DNA of 64,000 nt. Source: Saxidomus purpurata. Its lineage: Eukaryota; Mollusca; Bivalvia; Venerida; Veneridae. The translations under genes were made by a program, and so were the position numbers. Every line of letters starts with the position of its first letter. Within the stretch, counting starts at the first letter, position 1. Positions 33,639-45,600 of this stretch are shown piece after piece. The DNA is taken from NCBI GenBank assembly GCA_022818135.1, contig JAFMSR010000019.1:32403863-32467862 (forward strand). Direction: 5' to 3'. The notes under the pieces were generated by a model. The model ran no database searches. It was not told the DNA's origin and worked only from the letters and a program-made list of their open reading frames with translations.

Positions 33639-36600
33639 GTGAGTTCAAATGAGATGGTCCTCTTGGTTGATGAATTTTTGTCGAGAAATAAAAATGATCG
33701 ATGTATCTTGTGGAAAAAATCTATGTATCTTGTTGAAAAAAAAAAAACACCTTTACATGAAATGCCGTAGCTGTCTTAGGTTAATAGATTTACATAACAA
33801 GTTGTCTGGTTAACTGAGTGCATTGTCTTGTTAAAATTCTCAAATAGGATGGAGTTCTCTTGTATCGCGGTATCCCCGTACAACACAACTTCGTCCACAA
33901 CGGAAGTTCGACCGGCCCCGGAAAATAAGTAAAACACGGAAGTTATTTTACTTGTCCGCGCACATACTTGTTGAAAGTGGTTGCCGAGTACCAACCATGT
34001 AAAAGCAACTAAAATGGAGATAAGAAAGGCTTGTTTTCTGACATGTTAGAAAAATTAGATTTCTATCAATTTTCACCTATTCCGTAATTGACAGTTACAA
34101 AAATTCAGTTTTCTTCTAAATTTTGCTTGTGCAACTTTGTTTACTTCTTTGCTAAATTATGCTTATACCAGGGCCCAACAATCCATGCCGTACTGTCTGT
34201 AAGGTATACTGCTCACCATTAATGACGTGACAAAATACACCACTATCCTTATCTCAATTTTTGGAGTTTTGCTCATTAGACCTCAATTGATTCATATAGT
34301 ATATACCATTTCTCTTTTTTAGCCAAAAGTAGCAGCCTTATCTTATTATAGTAAACTGGGGACAATTTGAGAAATGTTCAGGTTGAGTTTACCTGTCATT
34401 TTGTACTCTTGTAAAGGCCATCAGGAGGGAGACAATTTTCTTTTTCCCTCCTGTGATAAAATGCAACTGAAAAACAACTGTGACCTGCAAATATGTTTTG
34501 TTGACAGTTAATTACATCTTAACATTTTGTTTCAACATTTTCAAGTGTTAAAAACTTTTTTTCTTGAATTAACATTTATGAGGTGTACAAACTTTTGTTG
34601 TTAAGTATACTATTACCCACAATAGAAGGTCAAGGTCAAAGTGGTCAAGTTATTTGGATAAAGTCCGATAACAAATGTGAGGAATCCTCCATCTTGTTGG
34701 AAAATGTAAACAATTCAATGCAGATAGGAATTTTGTTTTATTTCAATTATAAGTGACTTGAATTAGTTCAAAAGTTTATACATTAAATTTAGATCTATTT
34801 AGTTTTGCAACAGACTACAAAGATGAAATGCGTTAAAGTGGTCGAAGTTGTGTTGTACCGGGATACTAACGATTCCAACAGAGATAAAATAGAAGAAAAG
34901 TATTTCTCCCCAATTTATATCTGTTTGACCTATCCCTCCAACCATTCTACTTTAAAGTGAAAACAATCTTTCGTCAAAGGAAAGGTATATGAATAAAAGA
35001 AAAATCGTAGGAAGTTATCCACCATGTTTCACCTTTTAAAAAAATCCCATAATTCTCTGTAATCGCGGTATTTAAATCGCGCTACTTCGTTTATAAAATG
35101 TTTTTTACACACTTTAAAGCTCATTATTGATTCACGGCAGTCTAAGTTAATAATAATACATTCATTTTAAATATTCAACAATTTTTACTGGAAAAAGAAA
35201 AGTTGAATTATCAGACCGTATCACGCCATTTTGTTTTCTCTTGTCAGTACAGAGGGTCATCTCAACTCAATGTATCTTTTAAACGAAAACAGACTGCTAT
35301 AGTTCTTTTTTACTTGTCAAATGTTGACAAAAGTCATATTGTCCAATTTAATGAAGGTAAAATTTACTCTCTTTGATTATTCTTCTGACTGCCGCCCAAA
35401 ATTGAGACCGCGTATGTCATTTTCATTTGCGGAGCACGTGCTAGTGCCGTTATTTTTTGTGTTCAAAGTAACGGCCCCTAGACACGCTTACTGCGCCGTC
35501 CAGTATGAAAACAACTTTATTCGTTAAAACAACATGGCTGCCGAGATTTAAATACCTTTCAAGGCTTTCACTCAAATTAATTATAATAATGATAATTTTT
35601 TGGATGAGCGGGATGACGAGGAGAAACATATTTGTATGAAATGGGGTATTGCATGGAAGGTTACTTTATCTTCCCATTTACAATGAAATATTACATTATT
35701 TAATGCCACGTGACCTATTAGATTCTTGTTGACGTATATGTGTTACTGCATTGTCAGCCTCGTTACGATCGGAAAGGAAAGTAAGAAAAGGGAGATTACC
35801 GCGATACAAGTTAACCCGCGATATGAGCAGAAACTACTATACAGTATACTGGCAAGCAAGGAAAAGCCGATGGCAAGGAATTGTCGGCGGATTTTTAGTT
35901 TTCCCGTTACATGCCTATATAACAGGTCTGTTTAAAGGCAGTTTTGATCAAAATCTATCGGAGGATTTGTTTTGAAGCTGACTGACAGAAATCATGAGTC
36001 AAAGTGTTAAATATTTACTAAGATATCGATTTTTCATTTCAGCGTACTCGCAACCTTGACATATGTTGTCAACAAAGTCACGTGGGGGTCATGTGACGGC
36101 TGTCAACTTCTGATTTCCGCGCGAAAATATTACTTCAATTTTTCTTAAAAATTTAGAAAATCATGTTAAAATACATATCAACACGCAATAAAAAGGTATT
36201 GATAACATATTCAAACCGTACACTAGTATATCGGGATGATTTGACTCTTCAATTCAAGGGAAGTGTAATATGTACTGATTGTATAGTATTTCCCCTTTGT
36301 TTGAGGGAGGCTCAGTGCAGGGAAATCATAGGCTATATTGCCAAACAAACTGACAGAAACAAATTTTGGGAGTTCTAATCTGATGTTAGCTACGAGTGGA
36401 TGCTGTGCAAGGTATTTAGCAAATGAAGTTGCACCTATTTGACTAAATAGAAAATGGTTACTCCCGGCATCAATGACACATGTAGGTATTCAGACCTACT
36501 TACCAAGCCGCAAATTAATATAATTTCTCAAACACAATTTGTTGTTAAAACCCATTAGAAATAATTATTATTAATACTTTTCAAATATTTTTGTGTTATA

Positions 36601-39600
36601 CATGTTATGAACTGAATATCAGCGATAAAAGCAAGCGGCCGACATTTCCTGCTGTAATACCGATTTTTCGTGTGCTTTAAGTACCCCCTTTAAGGCACCA
36701 TATTTACGAGCATGCGCGACAAATGTAAACAAAAATTACCTCCACCGACGGAGGTCAAGGTCAGGATTTGCAAAATAGTCAACATTTTTATTTTGTCTAG
36801 TCTATTTCTAAAATAAACGAAAAAAACATGCAAAATCCATCGGCTTTTCCTTGCTTGCCAGTAGTAATGTTTTAATGAACTGTTATATCTTCTTCAATGT
36901 GCTGGTATCTTGTCAAAATGTTGTGTTATTATGTCTATTTCATATAATATTCTTTTGTATTGTTGTTGACAGTGTTCCCACTCTTGTAAATTATTACGCA
37001 AAAAAAATAATATCGCGCATGTGGTTTTCACCATGTGCGAGATCGCACGTGTACGAAAATGTCAAGGACGAATAGGTTCAGCTAAAATCCCCCAGTATGT
37101 TCTAAAGATAGATCATGGAAATTCTACTTTCTCGGCCAATCGATCGGCACAACTGCTGATGATTTACCGTTGACATCATGAAATGTAGACGGGTTGCAAT
37201 TTTTAATGCTCTGGGAAATAATATTAGCACTTTAAAAGTGTGACCAATCTAATGATCCGGGCTTCATCTGCAAAAATGTTGCAGTCAAAGCATTGTGTTT
37301 GGCTTCACGGCGAATAAAATAAATGATGCCCAACAAAAGTGAAGAGTTGCCATCCATGAGTACTGACACCAGAGCTACAGATAAGGTTTTGGTGTAATTG
37401 GGTATTTACCCCATTACTTTTTAACCAATTGCTTTTTTTAGTTTTCAAATGAGTAACAAATTTTATTTACCCCATTATATTTTGAGCATTTGCTTTTTAG
37501 CTCACCTGGCTACGCCAGGGTGAGCTTTTCTGATCGATGATTGTCCGTCGTCCGTCAACATTTTGATTCAAATGACATCTCCTCTGAAACCTCTAGGCCA
37601 ATGTTGATAAAACTATGCAGGAATGTTCCTTGCATGAAGCTCTACCAAAATTGTTCAAAGAATTCCATTCCATGCAGAACTCTGGTTGCTAGGGCAACAA
37701 ATAGGAAAATCTTTAAAAATCTTCTCCTCTGAAACCACAAGGCCTAGAGCTTAGATATTTGGCATGTAGCATTGCCTAGTAGACCTCTTCAAAGTTTGTT
37801 CAAATTATGCCCCTGGGGTCAAAATTGACCCCGCGCGGGTGGGCCCTTAGTTTTTGCATAGGAATATATAGGAAAAACTTTAAAGATCTTCTTCTCTGAA
37901 ACCACAAGGCCTAGAGCTTAGATATTTGGCATGTAGCATTGGCTAGTGGACCTCTACCAAGATTGTTCAAATTATTACCCCGGGTCAAAATTGACCCCTT
38001 ACAGGGGTCACTTAGTTTAACATAGGTTTATATAGGAAAAAGTTTAAAAATCTTTTCTCTGAAACCACAAGGCCTAGAGCTTAGATAGTTGGCATGTAGC
38101 ATTGCCTAGTAGACCTCTTCAAAGTTAGTTCAAATTATGCCCCTGGGGTCAAAATTGACCTTGCCTGTGGGGGGGGGGGGTCACTTGTTTTACAAAAGGC
38201 GTATATGGAAAACCTATTTGGTATATAACATTATCTAGTGATCTTCCACTAGGCAAGTGGACTTGTACCAAGGTGAGCGATATAGGGCCATCTTGGCCCT
38301 CTTGTTTCCAGAAAGCAGTTGCTTTTTTTTTTTGAAAATCATTTGCGTATCGAGACAAACTTGTTTACAAAATGAAACCGGAAATACTAAATCTCTGCCG
38401 AGACTGGTTTACAACTTTATTTAAAAGCGAAACGGACGAAATGGATTATCCCTGCCGATTCAATGTTTGCTATTTAGTGGAAAGTCATTGTTCGCCCGCA
38501 ACAGTCTATAAATACGATTTCAGTTTATTTACTTTCGATACGCAGCGATTTTAAAAGCAAATGCTTGAATATATTTTCCTTTGCTTTTCTGTACGCTAGG
38601 GTTGCTATTTCAATTGCTTTTTTGCCGATTTTGTTTGCGTATTTACGCAAATACGCAGCTTATCTGTAGCTCTGCTGACACTATGAGTAGAAAAGTTAAA
38701 AGTCGGAAAAAGTACCCGCAAACAATTTCAGAACGTTGTCGCGGGTTGTAAAAATTTTAAACGGTCAGCACTTGCCTATCTTGTAATTTTCATACCCCCA
38801 AAAATTGAGATTTACCCCCACTTTTTGTGTCAATTGAAGTGGCATGTTATCTCGTCAAAGTAACGTGTTATTATGATCAAACTGTCATGTTATCTTGTTG
38901 AAATACCGTCTTAAAGCTGCTCGCTCTCGGATTTTGGTAAAAAAAATAATTCTTTAAACTGTATGTAAATAACGTATTTTAGAACATACGGTGATATAAA
39001 AATGCTCCAGTATAAATTCAAGTCGAGGTATATCTCGAAATTTCAAATAAACGCTACCAAATTCAAGCCCTTAAAAAAAGAAATTTTCGATATAAACATA
39101 TAGTGTAGCGGTGCTGTGTAACCAACCTTTTCAATTGATTTCTGCGAAATTCCTACCTAGATTTTTGCTTATTTCTTTTCCTAGCCTTTAGTTTTATATT
39201 AATGAATAAGAATGTCAATTTTTTTTTAAATATTTTTTCAACGGTAACTGAGAGCGAGCAGCTTTAACTTGTTCAAAATAAATGTTGTTAAAAATTGTAC
39301 TATTCTGTCCAATGAACGTTTATGTATAAAATAAAAATGTTTAAATTTTTGCAAATCTTGGCCTTGACCTCCATCGGTGGAGATAACTTGTATTGCTTAT
39401 GATTATATTGGTCGCGCTTGCTGGTAAATACGGGACCATAAAAGGGGTACTTGGAGCACACGAAACATGGGCATTACAGTGCTCAGGAAATGTCAGCGGC
39501 TTGCATTTATCGCCGATATCGAACTTTTGTCACGTATAACACAAAAATGTTTGAAAAGCATTAAACATAATTATTTCTAATGGTTTTTAACAATATATAT

Positions 39601-42600
39601 CTTTGAAAAATATGTATTTGCGGTTTGGTAAGTAGGTCTAAATACATGTCATTGTTGCTGGAAGTAACCGTTTTCTACTTACCTGTAGTCAAATAGTAGG
39701 GTTAAGTATTAATAAAAATGATCGATATGACATGACCGATAACCGATATATCATGTGATATTTTCCACGAATGAAAGAAAGTGAAAACTAGGAAGAAACA
39801 TTTTAAAACAGTTTTGCTGTTTAATTGAAATTTTACAGTTAAGAAAACTGGTTTTCATGTATATTTACCCTGAAGGGTAGCGTTCTTTATATAATTACTA
39901 TTTTTATCAAAAAAATTAAATATGCATGTGAAATGTGAAAGGGTGGAATAAAGGACGTAATTTTCATTGCGAACAGAGTCATTTCTCTGCAAGTATGTGG
40001 CCAAACAATTGTAAATATTTAACACTGACTCGTGATTTCTGTCAATCAGCTTCAAAACAAATCTTTCGGTAGATTTTGATCAAGACTTCCTTCATACCAG
40101 TCAGGGGTGTAACTTATTTTAGATAACTTCTACAAGTTATATATACCTTTTATTCATCACTCATTTAATCACTTCTGTAAGTTATTTTTCAGTCATGATC
40201 ACTTATTCAATTTATTTTCGTCCAAACAGTTAAAAGATTTAACATTATTTTTTCACAAGGATACAAATTTTCTGGGGAGTTTCACATTTTTTTCTATTTC
40301 TTTGATCATTGAACTTCAAGATTATGAAATAAAATATGTGACACCACGACAAAACCTTCTTGGGCTTTGAAGTAGGACATTTTTCAGGTCATAGATAGAT
40401 CTGTTAGACAATTTTGGCAATAAAGCAATTATGGTCCCACAGGGAATGTCTGAAAATTTGAAATATACTCTGTGAATAGCGTGTGGTTATCAATCAATAG
40501 ACTGAAAAATTGTGAATTGTTAATTATCAGTTTAAATGTTTTTACATGGGTTATTTAGGAAATAGATTTCACATTTGAGTCATATACTGGTTAGTATATC
40601 ACTGTATGGAGTGTAGTTGTGTAGTGATCTAATCTCGAAGGCCGAAGGCCTGAGTGATTAATTAAGAAGCATCTAAACGACACACAGTGATAAACTAACC
40701 AGTAGATCACTCAAAAGTGAAGTCTATGTCCATTCTAACACGTTAATTTAAACAAAAAATGTTGGAATGGGTACTATTTGATGCGCTCACACGAAGTGGC
40801 TGCCTTGAACTTGTAGTATTCCATGCATTCCTTGCATTTCATGACATTTTCGCTGTTCTTTTTTACTCCTCAAATAAAACACTATTCGTCTTATTTTTGT
40901 TGTTGCTGATATTGCTGACGATACTGGAAGTGTAGAAAAATTTTACTACGATTTATTTTACTTCACATGAATTCATTCACAACAATACAAATCCAAGCGT
41001 ATTGGCGCATGCACACTCGTAGAAAATTGCGCAGGAGGGAATTTCAGCAGTCAAAAATAGTTCCGTACGCCTAGCGTGGTATACTTAGTAGGTATATCAT
41101 GCTCAATTCCTTCTTTGCCTATATAGGAGAAATTTTCAATAGTGTTAGAATAGAATTGTGTTTTTGGCACAGGATTCACATTTACATTATTTACTCGCTT
41201 ATTCTGTAACGAGTGACATTTTGTACTGGTGGTTTACCTTTCAGTGCATATGATATGGTTATACCTGCAAGGGGAAAGGCACTTGTGAAGACAGACATAC
41301 AGATTGCTCTGCCAGACGGTTGCTATGGAAGAGTAGGTAAGTGTAATTTGGTGATCCTTCTTGATGCGAGATAGAGAGTCAAAAAGTGAAGGGTGCTCGG
41401 AAAAAGGGACAGTGAGCTCTACATAACAAATAAGGGCAGGGCAGATTTTTTGCAGTATCAGAAAATATTCTTAAAAATTTGAATACCTCGCTTCTGGAGG
41501 ATCAGGTGTTCAATTTAACCAATATGTAAAAAAACTGAACCTAGTCTGGCATCATCTTTTGAAGTTCTCTTTTCCAAGCTTTTGAATACTTTGCCTGGTA
41601 ATACTATGTAAAGCTCCAAAACTGTTGCGTTAAATGCAGAGCACTCCAGGTATTTGGTTATCAGCAAATTCTTCATAAATTTTGCAATCTGAATGAAAAT
41701 ATGTATACAGAAAAAAATTCCAATTTGAGGACTAGGCCAGGTAGTGCCATAGAAGGTCCCTGCCCAAGTTTAGGGAGACAAAAACCCTGGTTACATGCAG
41801 CAATATCAGCAAATATTGCATTTATAAATGTATCTAGATTCCAGAGCCCTGTATTTGTAAATTTATATGTTCCTCATATAGTCCTAGACAAAAGAAGTCT
41901 AACTTCCTTTATTTTTTCATGAAATCATGCACACTGTCGTGAACGCGCACCGGTACGGTGTTTCCGTAGACCGGTACAGTCAACCAAGATGGCGGCAGTA
42001 AACGGCCAAAGAAGGTATGTGCCAGTTATATTCTTTGTAACTTTAGTCCAATCACGCTCACAAGTGTATCTCTGACATTTACAGGCGTGGGAAGGGTTAT
42101 TATTATTGTTGCATATACTCTTACCGAACCAAAATGCTAAATTTACAATGAAAAGTACAGTGAAATGTTCATTTGTAAACAGATGAAATTTGAATCGAGA
42201 CTTGATGCTGTCTTTGCATGATTACTGACAAAATAATGACAGAATCAGCCAAGTTTTAATAGACATTGGTCATAAATGTATTTTCCCACATGAAACTGGC
42301 TAAATGTCAGGTTTGATTTGTCAGTGTTCGCTGAATTCTTGTACTTTTTCATTTAACAACGTGCCAGGTACGGTCAGCAGGCACCGGTGTCAGTTTTCCG
42401 TAAAAACTCACCGGTACGGTCGAAAAAACGCACCGGTACAGTCATCGCTCACAATTTGTATACGGTACGGTCATCTTCTGATTTAACGCTTTCCTCCCTG
42501 AATAAAACTATTTCATTTGTTTTTGTTTGTTCATCTTTTGCTATTCCTTTTCAGATACTCTGCAATGGATGCGTCCTTTACAGAAGTACACTTGTGTCAG

Positions 42601-45600
42601 ACTTGTGGCGTAGAGTACAAGTCACAGAGTGGTTTGCGAAGACACAACATTAGCAAGCACTCAGGTGAGGCATTTAATAAATGTTACAGTTGATACTGAA
42701 CTGTTGTTTTGGGTGCAATCTAAATTAATGAAAATATAATAAATATAAAATTTATAAATACTTCCAGAAAATCAAGAGGTTTCAGCTAAACCCTACAGCT
42801 TTCATTTGAAAAAATTCGCCTAATGATATATGTCGTAGTCTCGCTATATCCATCATTGACAATGTAAAGGCGTTGTTGAACAAGTTTTGGGTGTCAGTAT
42901 TAACTTTATTTGCATTTTCTGCATAAACGAAACTTGTGTGTGCGCGGCGTGCGCGTGCGCGTGCGTGGGGAAACGTCATGACGGCCAGTCTTCTGCAGGC
43001 TCTACGAGAGTTTGTTACCTACATGTAACTGACTACAAGCCCTGCACACGGAGATCAGATATAAGTGATCAAGTCATCACTATACATAACATAAATCTCC
43101 TATTTTCTATCAACCCATTTTTGTTTCAGTTTTAAATACTTGCGTCTCTAGTAAATTACTCAAATGATTCAGCTGCAAGTGTGCCTTTTTAAATTTGTTA
43201 AAAAATAAAGTGTAATGAAATATAAAGAAGTTAATCTAGACGTCCCAGTACTATAATTGTTATGCTGAGCGCCATGAAAGGAAGCTATCCTTACAATACT
43301 TTGCGTCTTTGGTACCGGGTATAGGACTCGGTCTGGATTAAAAAATGTGCCCTCCGGCAAGGTTTCTAACAATGTGTAATTAATATAATGTTAATGCTAG
43401 TGGTAAAAAAAAGTCAACAACTTTCTTCTTTATCTTGCAGACAAACAGCCACATAAATGCTGTGGGAAAACATTTGTAGAAAAGAGCACCTATCTGGCAC
43501 ACTGCCGATCATACCATGCTAAAGACCGGATCAATTGCAATGACTGTAGTGCAGAGTTTACCACTAAATCATCTCTGAACAGGCACAGACTGCGTTCCCA
43601 TGAACATCCTGGAGGAAAGACATATAAATGTTGTCAGTGTGATTTGTCCTTCAAACGGCGAGATGAGTTGTTCGACCATGGTAAAGGTGTTCATCAGAAA
43701 GAACGGCGCTATACATGTTCTGTTTGTGAGAAGAAATATATCTGGCGTGCAAGCCTACACAGACATGTCACTACGTCACACAAATAATGCAATTATGTTT
43801 TGTTAACGAAAACTAATCCTGATAGACCTTACTGCTTTTAACACCGTCATGAATGTATTTGTGGTGGGTATTGTAGGTAGGTCCATGTGTTTATCCGAGC
43901 TTCCGTCCGCCGCAATTTACACTAAGAACTGATCGAAGGTCAAGGTAGCATATGATTTTTCTACCTTCAAGGTCAGTGTATCATACCTTTGGGCCAGATC
44001 AGCACTTCGGGTGAATTGTTTTGACGTCTGACAGAATATAAGCTGTTTGCACAACGCTTTGAAATTACTATAATTTAAAATGAGTTTTGTTAAGTAACAT
44101 AAAAACTCGTGAAGATAAATTCAAAGCTATTTCATCATTGGTTGTATCTTTTTACAGATATTATAAAAGCATTATTTGAAAATGTTCATTATATTATTCA
44201 ACAGTATTTCATTTAAATAAACAGTATAACACTTCTGATAGAAATAGTAGTAGATGTTGTAGCATTTTCTTATCTCAGTCGTGACATGTATAAATGTGGA
44301 GGAATACTAATAGCATAAGGACTTTCATACTCAAGATACTAAGATAAGATAATATAATACATATGTGTAGTTCTTTTAATACAGTTATGCGCCTAACATG
44401 TAGGACCGTGACTGTCCGCATTCTGTTTACCAGTCAGTTTGTAACTTATGTGAACAACTCTTTTTAAAGGCTCAAAGTTGAGCAACAGTTGCATACATAA
44501 AGCTGTAGATACAGAAACAAATTGACGAATCTGTCATAATAATATCTGTCATTTCGTTATAACATTATGTAAAAATTGGCATGAACTGATTTCTTTTGGC
44601 TTCTTTTCATTGAAATGTCTCTGCCGGTGTAGTTTTCCGCCTAGTGCCGCTCTTATCAATAAACCTACAGGTGATCTGTCGACAGTAATTGATATTCAAA
44701 TATTGTGTTCCATGTATAACACTCAGGAAAGTGTATAAGATGTATTCATTTATTTTATTTCTATTTTACTTGTTCGTTGTGGAGCATCTCTTCGTGCATG
44801 TTTTTGCTGGGCACTTAATATTGCACATTTTTTATATTACAAATATTTTATAGTGTCATTTACTTTATTTTCTTGTTAAAGTTGGCAAAACTTGCAAATT
44901 GTGATTAAGCTGTGATTGTTTTTAGTTCATATGTATTTATTTTTATTAATAAAAGCAGATAATAAAGTCAAAGACATTTAAAATTTGCGTTTTTTCTAAG
45001 ACATTCCTAAAGTACTCCACTTTCAACCCGTGTGGGAAAAATTGAAGCAAGAAAAGAAACGGCTGTTTAGTTCAAGTACTTCTCCTGTTCACCTGTGACT
45101 TCATGGAAATGCGCCTTGCCCAAGACGGAGTGGAAGCCTCGACCCGCTCAAAATCAATTGACAGCAGTAACACTTTTTAACTTTGCAACCTCCTTTAATA
45201 ATGATACATGTACAAATCACAAAGACGAAGCTGGTCGTTTAATTCATAGTCCTCCTGAGCTGAGGGTCATAACTCTTCCGTTACTTGGGTCAATTGAAGT
45301 GCTCATTAACAGATGCTCAAATATTCGCGTAAAGTCCCATGAATCAAGGTTATATATATGACATGAGCGTGCAATGCGCATTTCTTTGTAAAGTGAAGGG
45401 CCATAACTCTGCTCTATTAAGTGTGAAAGGGAATGAAATGACGAAGCTTACAACTTGTTATGCTGAGAAACATAACTGCAAATTTAATACTTACAAAGCA
45501 GCGCCTGTCACAAGAATCAAGTGAGCGTATGAACTTTCGAACGTAAAATACCAATTCTATGATCTCGGGGGTGGAGAGGGCAGTGTGTGTGTGTGTGTGT

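Larger units (their letters stand above)
35930..40100. repeat. Old long inverted repeat (~800-bp arms) in DUT intron 1
   Basis: Left arm about 35930-36800 and right arm about 39325-40100 align in reverse orientation. Shared blocks include TGATCAAAATCTATCGGAGG, GTCAATCAGCTTCAAAACAA, AGTAGGTCT-AATAC, AGCACACGAAA and TCCACCGAYGGAGGTCAAGG. Similarity is clearly reduced (roughly 75-80% by eye). Between the arms lie a tandem-core element and a TTAA MITE. It may be an ancient long-TIR transposon or an inverted duplication. Confidence 0.6.
41932..42579 (+). repeat. Left terminal inverted repeat of the 15.2-kb element
   Basis: It contains two outer and five inner copies or variants of CACCGGTACGGTC, the YY1-like start region, exon 1, intron 1 and the first 25 bp of exon 2 of the zinc-finger gene. 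It ends at GCGTCCTTT. Confidence 0.92.

Noticed and set aside
33776..33994. 72-codon minus-strand frame in DUT intron 1
   Set aside because: It overlaps the end of a candidate MITE and shows no motif.
35726..35975. Overlapping frames with [16 protein letters not shown]
   Set aside because: Considered as an exon, but no good splice sites or homologous family were recognised, and part of it lies in the inverted-repeat region.
45095..45524. Overlapping frames of 61-88 codons
   Set aside because: Sequence resembles the non-coding tandem-core repeats (AGGGTCATAACTCT words) and has no domain.
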